DNA of 47,108 bases, from the NCBI GenBank assembly GCA_012064415.1, contig SSNU01000083.1:190672-237779 (forward strand), in the 5' to 3' direction. The first letter of the stretch is position 1. Every line of letters starts with the position of its first letter. The notes beneath the pieces were generated by a model. It was not told where the DNA came from, searched no databases, and was given only the letters and a program-made list of their open reading frames with translations. The stretch is from Gyrodactylus bullatarudis (taxonomy: Eukaryota > Platyhelminthes > Monogenea > Gyrodactylidea > Gyrodactylidae). This document shows, one piece after another, positions 21,406-30,957 of the stretch. Position numbers and translations under genes: made by a program.

Positions 21406-21677
21406 TCAAAACTCTATATGCTCGTGCTGATCATGTACCCATAAATTCTCGCCTCGATTGAAGGCGTGAGTCTCTACTGATGGGTTTTTAATGGGCTGGT
21501 GAATAGGATTTAATAGGCTAAGTCGTGTTTTAACTCGGCGGTTAAACACAACTTCTGATGGAGATTTATCGCTAAGCATCTCAGCTGGAGTAGGGCGGTA
21601 GTGCACCAAGAACGTAAAGACTGCCTCTTCTTTCCCTTCCTTCGGATGTTTGGCAAGAATGATTAATGAAAAAACTG
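21406..21677 (-). pseudogene. Gypsy-type LTR retrotransposon integrase fragment
   Basis: On the minus strand from about 21677: ILAKHPKEGKEEAVFTFLVH, then YRPTPAEMLSDKSPSEVVFN and RRVKTRLSLLNP. This is the segment after the integrase catalytic core in Ty3/gypsy pol proteins, where hosts show the pattern YR-TPH-TTG-SPAELLFGR-LRTRLDLL-P. No protease, RT, RNase H or LTR was found around it. The fragment abuts a LINE-B 5' piece on the same strand. Confidence 0.82.
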
Positions 21678-21744
21678 TTCAGGCTTACTCGTTGTGTTGT
21701 TTGTTTCAATGCCATTGTTGAGTGAGCCAGGAGGATTGATGATC

Positions 21745-22470
21745 CTATTGGTTAGAACAGCGGACGATGGCAAATGGATTAGAGTGGGAAACATCAAGAT
21801 CAACATTTGAGGCATCGTAACCAGATCCATGTTTCACACGGTCAAGAGGAGGAGGAACAGAATACTGAGTTGGCAACTTCTTAACATAATGGAGAATTGA
21901 GTTTTTGGATGAGTATTTATATCCATATTGACTATTAGAGGCTTTTTTGTGGGATTGGATAGAGAAAAACAAGTAGAAGAGTTTGTGAAGTTAACTCTTT
22001 TATTGTTGTTTTACTGAGTAGCATTAATATCGAGTTCTATTTGAGATGAGTTAATTGATGTTAATGGAGAGGAATGACTGACTGGAGAATTGTTAACTTG
22101 ATTAATATCAGATTGAAGATTCGTGTTAATCACAGATTTAATGTCCATTTTCTATGTTTAGCATTGACATTTGATAATTCACGACAGGTATAAAACTTCA
22201 AAGTTTTGGATAATGAAATTAATTCATTGAGTATAGAGTAGGAAGGTTTTCTCTTGAAAATTACACGGATATATCGTATTCCAAATTTGTCAGTAGTATT
22301 AAAACATAGTATTGATAGTATTGAGTATACATTCAAGATATTTGTTGAATGATAGATGTAAATTTTTGACAGATAGCAAGTTTTTAGGAGAAGCGCCAGA
22401 AGTCACGTAGTTATACATTTTTGGATTTTTAAATAATACTTTGTTCTTGGGCCCACTTGGTGTACTTTTG
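21745..22470 (-). pseudogene. LINE family B 5' (ORF1-region) fragment
   Basis: The frame at 21972-21745 contains VPPPLDRVKHGSGYDASNVD, which matches the N-terminal region of the LINE-B protein at about 33540-33470 (SPPVDCMKHGSGHDKSNIDL). Further upstream, 22336-22130 and up to about 22470 give broken ORF1-like sequence (GIRYIRVIFKRKPSYSILNE; STPSGPKNKVLFKNPKMYNY). It is a truncated, frameshifted copy lacking endonuclease and RT. Its orientation is the same as the fuller LINE-B copy 9 kb away. Confidence 0.72.
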
Positions 22471-23341
22471 GCTCTCCTTGTTCAGTGGAATCTATAGAGA
22501 AGCGTTTCTAAGGTCTAGAACACACATGCAGGATTTAAATAGTCGACATGCAGTATGCCTCTGAGTCAAGCAAACCCACATTCAAAAAAAGGTTTCTATA
22601 AGTAAAGTTTGAGAATCTAAATTCTCAAAATTAAGTTTGAATGTTTTTCTTTTAAATTCAAAATGCTTCCTTGTAAACTGGTTTTATATATTTGTCCATC
22701 AGTTGAAAAAATTGTTTTAAAGTGCTTACATTTTTGCCTTTTTATCTTCCAAACCATCAAAATGCTCCCAAATATCACTTCTTTTTGCAGGGATCAAGGA
22801 AATAGATAATCTCTCAGTCTTACGTGAGAGATTCATGTAAATTAGTCATTTAATTTTTGAGAAGAGTTCTGACCAATCAAATTGAAGCATTGTATAATTG
22901 GTCAATTACAATTAATTGTTTTACATTTTCATTTAATTAATTGAATTGGAAATTACTTTTCCTAATTAAGCATTACTTGCTTAAAACAATACAAGGTGGG
23001 TCCCTAATAATTATAATTATGGAAGACTATCTCCCAAAGCAACTTATGAACCTTGATAATGCAGGTTTCAATTTTTATAGCTTAATTTTTGGTGCACTAC
23101 ATGCATTTTCAACCTTCACATGACTCATAAGACCCATATTTTTTATCTATGTATGTGATACGTACATTGTAGCATGGTTAACAGCTTGTTATACTCTGAT
23201 GATCATATTTACTGCATAATAAAATATAAATTAATATACGTTATTATGAAGCCTGAAAAGAAAAAAATCAAAAGTTATAATCGACGGAAAAAAGAAGCTT
23301 TTATATTTTAATTTTTTTATTAAAATTTTTTTTGATGAAAA
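22471..23341. other. Non-coding, with CCAAT-type sequences
   Basis: No gene was recognised. About 22870-22895 reads CTGACCAATCAAATTGAAGC, matching part of the promoter-like module at 19343-19363. It lies about 450 bp upstream of small ORF B and could belong to a promoter or be a transposon scrap. Confidence 0.4.
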
Positions 23342-23599
23342 ATGAATGCTAACTTATCAAAAGATGATTGTAAAAAAATTACTGATGCTACACCGGAACT
23401 AATGATGCTTCTAAGAAATCTATCAAAAGATCAAAGGAAGGAGATACATAAGAAAAACTATCGGTGTCTTGAATTAGAAGAAAAAAAATTTAAAATATTA
23501 GTGTATTTACTAAAATGTATCACAGATGATGAATATAATGAGATTATAAAATACGGCTATCTAAAACTAACAGGTCAAAGAAATTATGAAAAAATGTAA
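23342..23599 (+). CDS. Small ORF B of an undescribed motif family
   Basis: 85 codons from ATG 23342. Aligns along its length with small ORF A: LRNLSKDQRKEIHKKNYRCL corresponds to LYTISEEKRNLLRENKYDWV, and CITDDEYNEIIKYGYLKL to ILTENEWYEIKKQGYILP. It is lysine- and glutamate-rich, probably alpha-helical and without a membrane segment. The stop codon overlaps a potential splice donor (AAAAAT|GTAAGT), as in ORF A, suggesting an exon. The next feature downstream is the TA-flanked element at 23802. Function unknown; protein-level similarity with diverged DNA hints at selection. Confidence 0.55.
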   Translation: MNANLSKDDCKKITDATPELMMLLRNLSKDQRKEIHKKNYRCLELEEKKFKILVYLLKCITDDEYNEIIKYGYLKLTGQRNYEKM

Positions 23600-24156
23600 G
23601 TTTATTTTGATATTTATCTGGTTTTTTACAAATTTCTTGATGAGTAATACATTCGTAATGGTTCATTTGATGGTCAGAAATCTTCTGTTAAGGTAGGTGA
23701 GAGAATCAAATTGACTTGACGAAGATTGTATTTCCACATCTGGATGTTAGAAATAGGACGAGAAAATGTCAATTCCATTAGAGAATCATGAAATATTACT
23801 ACAGGTCGATTTGAAATTTAATGTCAAATTTTAACCTGATGTTTCTAAATAGGGCACTCGATTTTTCATTTTTTCATAAATTTGATGTATGCATTCACAT
23901 GTTACAGCATAGGGGATAAAATAACACTGGTGTATGTGGCTTTCCTATAATGTTAATGCTAATTAAATAAATAATGTTCAATGTTAAATAAACGCGTACT
24001 ACTGTGTGACTGGAATCATTGAATAAACATTCTCCCATGCCCCTGTCTTTCACTTTTAACATGCAAAGCATGAATTGCGTGAAAAAATTGGACCAACCAG
24101 AGTCAAGTTTGAATGGCTATTAAATTCATCCGTCCGAGATTTTCATTTTTTTTCCT

Positions 24157-25181
24157 ATGTATCGAGCAAGAATTACTTTACGAAAGAAGCGTGAAATTAT
24201 CCGACATTTTTTAGATTGTCGATCACCTTATTTCATCAGTGAATATTTGAATATTGTTCTTCGCACTGTAAAATCCACAATTCGAATAAGGAATAAATTA
24301 CTTACATTAGACGTAAATATGAAAAATAAAAATTTCACCCCTGAGCTCGAAGATTCAATTATGCATTCATTGAATGAGCATCAAAGAAATCTTATTGTTC
24401 TTATTATTAATGCCGCAGGTGAGAAGGAGAAATTAATCATCGTCCAGAGCGCTAAAAACCCTAGATGGCTACCTAGAAATGAAGGTACCTTTTACTTAAT
24501 TGATCTTCAGAAATAACATTTCAATACCTGGCTTCACCTAAATTTTGGATGAATTCACAACTTCTAAAAAAAGTCATCATGGATCTTCATGAGAAACTCG
24601 TTGATGAGAATCGAGTGGCAATTCTCTTCATGGATTGAGTTCGTTTCCATAAGAAAGCAGTTGAAGAAATAGATGATATCTTGCCAAATCTTACATTTTG
24701 CTTCTTTCCTAAAAATTCAACATCGTTGAGACAGCCCGTAGACTTGGGAATTGGGAGGTCGTTCAAAGCCCGGTATCGCTCCATTCTGAAAGATTTAAGA
24801 TACAATATTCCCCGCGAAAAAGGTATAAATTTTACCAAAAAATTTATCTCCCATTTCAGATTTATTAAGATTGCATGTGAAGCTTGGGATCAGGTGACAT
24901 CAAGGACAGTAATGAAATGCTTCGGAAAGGCCTGTCTTATTGAATATCCAATTGAAGATAGAAATCCCGATCCTCGTGTTCTAATTGAATCCCTCATCAA
25001 ATTAAAGACTTTAGGAAAATCTTATCCTTGTATACAGAGAAAATTTAACGAAATATTTAATTTGTTAATTGATTTAAATATCTTGAAATACTTAGAGAAT
25101 ATGATTTCAATTGACGTGGTAAATAAATATATTTTAAGAAAAGAGTCTTGCATTCGTTTAGTAGCAAAAGAATGTTTCTGA
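24157..25181 (+). pseudogene. pogo/Tigger-like transposase relic 1
   Basis: Starts at ATG 24157 with a basic HTH-like N-terminus (RKKREIIRHFLDC). The CENP-B domain and first catalytic Asp region appear deleted. DDE blocks follow: IVLIINAAGEKEKLIIVQSA then KNPRW, stops at 24514 and about 24548, NRVAILFMD with a TGA directly after the second catalytic Asp (24636), then NLTFCFFPKNSTSLRQPVDL, equivalent to the LPPNTTS-QPLDQGII block. The open C-terminal part runs to 25181. At least three lesions make it inactive. Lies inside the TA-flanked element. Confidence 0.83.
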
Positions 25182-25240
25182 TATGGGGGTCTATTATCTT
25201 TAGTAAAGAGTTTTGTAAAAATTATTTTTCCTCATAAAAC

Positions 25241-26371
25241 ATGTTTGCCACCCAGAGAGAACACGTAATCCATCTCATAAAAGAAGGTTACAACAAAGAC
25301 CAGATCATGAATTTAACCGATGTCAAATCTAGATATTATTACAAAATACTCAAAGATCTCACAAGGGTACCAAGATCCCGAGGCAGAAAAGAATCCTATC
25401 CAGGATTAAAAGATAAGATGATTGCGTATTGGAAATACTAAGGTCCCATGACAAAATTGGAGATCACTTTAAAGATAAATGAATTTGCGAAGGAGTTGCA
25501 TTTTGATTTTGTTGGAAGTCGCTTTTACATTCACAATTTCATTGCAAACAGTAGATTACCAGTTAAAGAGGATCCAGAGTTAATGGAGGATTCAATTTCT
25601 AAAATCCTCAGAAAGTATTTTTTGGAAATTTTCAAATTGAAAATATATCGAGGAGTCATAAATTTTAATTTGGATGGTTTGGACAGAAAAGTGGAACACG
25701 ATTTGGATGTTATGATTCAGTTTGATTATAATCTTGAAATAAAGAAAATGTTCGTTTTTGGATCAAGCAATTTTATTATAAGCTAGTCCAAATTTATGGA
25801 TTATAATCACTACAAAATTATGTATTTTATTCTTATATTCGTTCAGAAAATAATCAAATAATCTTTTACAAGATTCTCAAAGAATAAATCAAAATTATTC
25901 GATGAATTTATGAAAAGGTTGCCAAGTGGTGTAGAATTATATCTTAACGATTGACCTGAAAACCAGATGAAATTGGGAAATATTTTCAATTCAATAAAGC
26001 CTGATGTCTTCACATATGAAGGCAAGCACTTCAGCAAACTTTTGTCTAACATAATGTACAATTTGAGAAATTCTATAATCAAGAGAAGAACGAAAACAGA
26101 TAATGGTTCGGAGTAAGTTCTAAAAAATTCTAATTTCAAACTAGTTGTTTAATTTTATTCTGGGTACACCTTTTTGGAAGATTTTCAAGTCTTATGTGAT
26201 GCATAGTATAGTTTGAATGTTAAGGATACTTACATTGCGTATCGAAAAATAGATGCAAAGAAAGTGCCTAAAATCGAGAAGCAAAATGTGATCAAAGAAC
26301 TTTTTGTAGATGTTCTAAACAACATAGATAATAATGAGAAAGAAATTTCTGAACAATGTAGAGAACTTTAA
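25241..26371 (+). pseudogene. Second, pogo-like broken coding region
   Basis: ATG 25241 opens an HTH (EHVIHLIKEGYNKDQIMNLT) and, across a TAA at 25439, a CENP-B-like domain (KINEFAKELHFDFVGSRFYI, then HNFIANSRLP). The frame continues to 25786. Further broken sequence (LFDEFMKRLPSGVELYLND; VFTYEGKHFSKLLSNIMYNL) extends to a possible donor at about 26114, and an open block 26210-26371 (VKDTYIAYRKIDAKKVPKIE and onward) ends the region. It may be a second transposase gene or the N-terminal half of a rearranged first one. A DDE triad was not found, so any activity is doubtful. Confidence 0.55.
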
Positions 26372-26763
26372 AATATTTTTGAATTATTCATGTAATATAT
26401 TTATCTTGTTAATGAATTCTTGTTCTCGGACGGATGAATTTAATAGCCATTCAAACTTGACTCTGGTTGGTCCAATTTTTTCACGCAATTCATGCTTTGC
26501 ATGTTAAAAGTGAAAGACAGGGGCATGGGAGAATGTTTATTCAATGATTCCAGTCACACAGTAGTACGCGTTTATTTAACATTGAACATTATTTATTTAA
26601 TTAGCATTAACATTATAGGAAAGCCACATACACCAGTGTTATTTTATCCCCTATGCTGTAACATGTGAATGCATACATCAAATTTATGAAAAAATGAAAA
26701 ATCGAGTGCCCTATTTAGAAACATCAGGTTAAAATTTGACATTAAATTTCAAATCGACCTGTA

Positions 26764-27635
26764 TCTTGAACAAATTGTACTCAAATGAAAGTGGGGCTAT
26801 GAATGAATAATACATCAGAACCATGAAAAATTTCATTCAGGACTTTAAAAAATTCTTTATTAACCTGAAATTTGGTGTAAAAAAATGGATCCCAAACGAG
26901 TAAAATGTACTTTTAGAAACTAAACTTGGTTTTGAATTCTTATTTGAAGTACAAAGAGAAAGAAGATTATATCAAGAAAACGAAGAAAGATTTCAAAGCT
27001 TTATGTAAAAAATTATGTACAAGTTGAATTTACTTTTTTCCAGAAGAGACACAGCAAAGCCCTGGAAAGATTAAAGAGAAGAAAAGACACAATACTCACG
27101 AATCTCGACAAAGGCACAGGACTTTTTTCCCCAAGAGGAGCTCTCTGAGCAATGTCCGACGAACAAGGGGAGAGGTTCCATCAAGATATAAACTTTTTAG
27201 AAGAACGTTATGCAGATGTGAACATTAGAAATTGCTCATCAGATTTAGGGGGAAGTATTGCCGGGCTTCTTCAAAACATTTATTGAACTATTCAATGAGG
27301 AATTCAACTTTTGAGTTGATGTTGACGAGGAGAGGTAGGGACTGCAATTATCGTTTTGTAAGGAAAGACTCTATTTGTAACTGCCGACTGCATCTTTTCC
27401 TTTTCGTTCCCTTTTTATCAGATTATTGCTGGCTGATAAAAACCTGATACATGAAATTCATGAAATAAAGATTTTATAAAATAAAATATGAGAAAAAATT
27501 TTTTTAAGAAGTGTTAGGAATAAGCACTGTATTTCAGGCATACTCCTCAGCCTCTTACATGCCAGATATATAGTACAAAATACAAAGAAAATTAAAAATT
27601 GATCTGATTGGCTCTCTTCAATAGGAGTTTAGGGG
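26764..27635. other. No recognised gene
   Basis: Includes a basic Ser/Arg-rich stretch around 27050-27330 that reads through in several frames with stops, possibly an old retroelement 5' region. A roughly 70-bp piece at 27505-27576 recurs inverted at 35419-35490. A CCAAT-type sequence (GATTGGCTCTC) lies at 27606-27616. Confidence 0.4.
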
Positions 27636-29017
27636 GCGGGGTAATCTGTATATTATCACATTGTCAATTGTTTTCTGGATGTTATGTATGTTAATTGGTA
27701 TTCCCTTCTGTCGAGTGTTAGACCAAAGCCAATCGGATTTTCTCTTTTAATAAAAAAGGCTTCAGTAGTCTTTAAGGGGTTGAAATTTCTTCCGTTTTGT
27801 CGATAAAGAATGTAAAAGTTTGAAGGGGAAGATTATTTGTCACCAACCTTCACATGATCTCTAACTGAAGTATACCCATGTAGAGATGTTCCTCTACTCT
27901 GTCTTCTGATCTCCTTATGGTATGTCCTATGTATTCCGCTTTACATCGGCGTTTAAACTTGTATACCACATAGGATAATTTCTTATAGTCTAACAAATCT
28001 TTTGATTCATTGGTTAACATCTTGTTTTTATTAAATATGTATCTGACCTTTTTTCCTGCTGGAATAGGTCATCCACTTTTTGCTTTAACATAGAACTATG
28101 GTTATTTTCATCTGTGTTTTCATTTTATACTCTGTTTACCTCATTGGTCTTCCTATGGTTGTGAATAAATTCTCTTGGGTAATTGTTTCTCATGAATATT
28201 TTGATGAGTTTCTCCTTCTCCTCTTTTCATACTTCCTCTGATACCAGTTTTTTTGGTCCTATTAAACATAGATCTCACCAAACCTTTTTTGTAGGTCATT
28301 GGTACAAAAGAGTTTTAATTCATTAGTTTACCAGTAAATGTCTTTTTCCTATGAGACCCATCATCCATTCTGTTCATAAGGATCTCTAAGAAAGGTAAAG
28401 TATTTTCTGTCTCCATTTCAATTGTAAATTTTATGTTATGATGGGCATTATTGAACTTGTTCACTAGATCACTTTCTTCTATATCCTTGTTTAAAAAGAG
28501 AGGTGTGTCATTCACATAACGCCAGTAACTATCACACCTGTCAATTGTCTCTTTTGACGAGTTGTTTTGTAGTTTAGCTAGGAATAAGTCCGCCAATAAA
28601 GGTCCAAGTGGCGATCCCATCGCTACTCCGTATATAGATTTGGTTGTTGAAGGTGAAAGCTATGTTTTTACAGCATAACTCCAATAGTTTTTAGACCCAA
28701 TAGGCTGGAATGGGAAATTTCTCCTTGTTAGCTCTTGAATATTCACCTACAAATTTTATTGTTTCCCCTAAAGGGACATTAGTAAACAACGGAGATATGT
28801 CTAATGAGATCATCTTAAGTTCTTAGACATTTTTGTCTTTTAGTTTGTCCGCGAATCTTTCAGTGAGAACTTACATACCTCTTATTTCGTTCAGCCATTA
28901 GGACATTTTATGGGTAGCCGATTGGCTTTGGTCTAACACTCGACGGAAGGGAATACCAACTAACAAACATAACATCCAGAAAACAATTGTTAATGTAATA
29001 TACAGATTATACCCCCG
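27636..29017 (-). mobile_element. Penelope-like relic (PLE-2) between inverted repeats
   Basis: Inverted repeats of about 100 bp at 27636-27736 and 28918-29017 (GACCAAAGCCAATCGG on the inner side, GTAATCTGTATATTA outside) bracket RT and GIY-YIG coding sequence. Penelope elements often carry terminal pseudo-LTRs in direct or inverted arrangement, so these arms are probably pseudo-LTR parts. The AT-rich interior is heavily frameshifted. Confidence 0.75.
27880..28870 (-). pseudogene. PLE-2 reverse transcriptase and GIY-YIG endonuclease relic
   Basis: Reads minus from about 28820: MISLDISPLFTNVPLGETIK, then after a frameshift MGSPLGPLLADLF (28620) and YWRYVNDTPLFLN. The YVND sequence replaces the catalytic YVDD, so RT is inactive. 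NIKFTIEMETENTLPFLEIL follows to 28315. Further downstream, 27968-27880 encodes VVYKFKRRCKAEYIGHTIRR and SEDRVEEH, the GIY-YIG nuclease motif of Penelope elements, in a different frame. The N-terminal RT blocks are missing. Domain order (RT then GIY-YIG) is as expected for a Penelope element. Confidence 0.87.
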
Positions 29018-29340
29018 AATTTATTATAAAGATAAGGCATAAAAAAGAGAGGTTATGAATAAATAATAATTTAACTTGGTCACTAATTACTTTAACAGCT
29101 TGTGAATAGTGCACTTTAACAGCTTTTGTAATTACTGGTTGAATATTTGCAAGGGTATGGGGACTAGAATTGGGATGGAATAGGATTTACATAAAAATTT
29201 CATCAAAAAACTAAGCGTGAATTCCTGAATTAGCGGATAATTTTTTTATTATTCCAAAATTAACGGATATAATTCCTAAATTAGTGGGTTTTTATGAGCT
29301 ATTAAGAATCCTCAGTAGGTTTTTTTGAGAAAACAATTTA
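29018..29340. other. Non-coding AT-rich stretch
   Basis: Nothing recognised. Short repeats around ATTAGTGGG/ATTAGCGGA at 29226-29290 (three loose copies) do not match other features. Confidence 0.4.
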
Positions 29341-29399
29341 ATGTACAATAAGTTTATTAAAAATTGATTCTACACAATTTTCTCAGATGAAGATTTTAT

Positions 29400-30150
29400 T
29401 CGGTTCTTTCTAGGTCTTCCTCTTTTCAGTCCTCTTTGCCAATTATATAGAGGTTTATCCATAAAATCCTCTAAATCTAATAATTCCAAATTTACTGAGC
29501 AGTAAATGCTTTTCAAGAAATCCCTCATACTTTAAGAATATACAAACAGCAAGGAAATGCCTAAATGGAAATCCTCTGATTAAATTATGTCTACAGATAC
29601 AGGATGAGTCAAAGTTTGAATTTAGGTCAACTATCTTGAACCCTTGAATAGTTCATAACATCTTATTTGGAATAATATAAAAATTATCTGCTTATTCAGG
29701 AATACAGGTAAAGGCTCTGTAAAGTTACACGACTTGTGGGAAAATGGAAGTTGAAGTTTGCGATAATCCATAAGTTCTTTTCAAACTGATTTTGAATCTT
29801 CGCTCAATATTTTGCCCAATATGATATGAATTATGTCATTATTCAATGGATTTGATAAGACCTTTTTCGATGTCTAAAAATATAACATCAGGTCGTCAAA
29901 TGATTTCAACACATAAGTAATACTTATTAAGTAGAGATGATGAGAAAAATATTTCCAAAACTTTTCTTACTTAGTTGGTAGAAGGTAAAAATCCAAGGGG
30001 TACATTTGACTATTCCCATCAATTCCATAAGTAACCTTATATATTTTTTCTTTATTTGAAATCCGTCCACAGCAATAACTGGTAGTTCATGGTTGAATTT
30101 TGAACATTATTTTCAAAATTTACAAAAATTTACTTTTTAAAAATTCTTCT
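29400..30150 (-). pseudogene. MULE transposase relic: DDE core and SWIM zinc finger
   Basis: From about 30085 the minus strand gives LPVIAVDGFQIKKKY (first Asp of the MULE DDE), then across frameshifts TYGIDGNSQMYPLDF and a DIEKGLIKSIE-like block (second Asp). It continues into the left TIR as KIVDLNSNFDSSCICRHNLI and RGFPFRHFLAV, a C-x-C-x(n)-F/C-x-H SWIM-type finger, and ends with GLKRGRPGKNRIKSS. The SWIM cysteine before H appears as Phe here. Several stops and frameshifts make it non-functional. MULE transposases move elements that leave 8-10-bp duplications. Confidence 0.75.
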
Positions 30151-30317
30151 TAATTAAAATTAAAAGCTTATAAATCTCTGATTATAATTATTATTGAGGT
30201 TGTAATAAAACCAACCAGAATACTTTAAATTCAATGTATAGTCGAGTTTCTTTGTGAGCTGTCCATTAACTAATGGAGTATTTCAAAAAAACTTATGAAA
30301 GTTTATCCCCTCTCAAA

Positions 30318-30674
30318 AGAGATGTTATGAACTATTCAAGGGTTCAAGATAGTTGACCTGAATTCAAACTTTGACTCATCCTGTATCTGTAGACATAATT
30401 TAATCAGAGGATTTCCATTTAGGCATTTCCTTGCTGTTTGTATATTCTTAAAGTCTGAGGGACAGGAATTTGTGAAGGGTCATTCTACAAATGATTTCTT
30501 GAAAAGCATTTACTGCTCAGTAAATTTGGAATTATCAGATTTAGATGATTTTATGGATAAACCTCTATATAATTGGCAAAGAGGACTGAAAAGAGGAAGA
30601 CCTGGAAAGAACCGAATAAAATCTTCATCTGAGAAAATTGTGTAGAATCAATTTTTAATATACTTATTGCACAT
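30318..30674 (+). repeat. Right TIR of MULE relic 2 carrying a SWIM-domain copy
   Basis: The plus strand is open for CICRHNLIRGFPFRHFLAVC, then IFLKSEGQEFVKGHSTNDFL, SVNLELSDLDDFMDKPLYNW and GRPGKNRIKSS. This copy is cleaner than the one in the left arm (no frameshift across about 85 codons) and contains the 33 bp missing on the left. The left arm is therefore the deleted version. Confidence 0.7.
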
Positions 30675-30957
30675 CAACTTTTTTGTTAGACATAAATCTT
30701 ATATTGAAAATAAATAAAAAATATAGATACAACTTATAAGGAGAATCTGAATGCATAATAGTAGATAAATACAAATACAAAATAGTGTTTATTTGATTCA
30801 TTAAAAATTTTAAATCAAAAACTCTGGATGTAGTACATTGCAATATAGTAATATGAAGACTAGGGTCTGCAAGAAATTCGAAAATCATCTGGTTAATGAA
30901 GATAGGAATAAAGCATAGACTTAGAGTAATCAATTTTTAGCCTGATGTGAGACATGA

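Larger units (their letters stand above)
23802..26761 (+). mobile_element. TA-flanked pogo-like element with 342-bp identical TIRs
   Basis: TA at 23800-23801 and 26762-26763 flank termini CAGGTCGATTTGAAATTTAA and its inverse. The inverted repeats, 23802-24143 and 26420-26761 (positions sum to 50563), appear identical throughout. Inside are two broken pogo-like coding regions on the plus strand. The pristine TIRs contrast with the decayed coding sequence, so the copy was probably moved by another element's transposase, or the TIRs have been kept alike by conversion. Confidence 0.88.
29341..30674 (-). mobile_element. MULE relic 2 with TIRs that contain its own C-terminal domain
   Basis: Inverted repeats of about 320-355 bp at 29341-29664 and 30318-30674 end in ATGT(A/G)CAATAAGT. 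The right arm has about 33 extra bases near 30453-30487. Between and within the left arm, the minus strand encodes a MULE transposase. The right arm, read on the plus strand, repeats the coding sequence of the C-terminal SWIM domain, so the TIR was extended by duplication of coding sequence. No target duplication was found at the limits given. Confidence 0.8.

Noticed and set aside
21406..22470. Intact LTR retrotransposon
   Set aside because: Only the post-integrase fragment is present; adjoining sequence is LINE-B and no LTRs were found.
22941..23123. 60-codon plus-strand ORF
   Set aside because: No motif and no relative; Leu/Ile-rich by composition and followed at once by stops.
29341..30674. 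9-bp target duplication for MULE relic 2
   Set aside because: Flanks at the TIR limits I can define do not match; the termini may be eroded.
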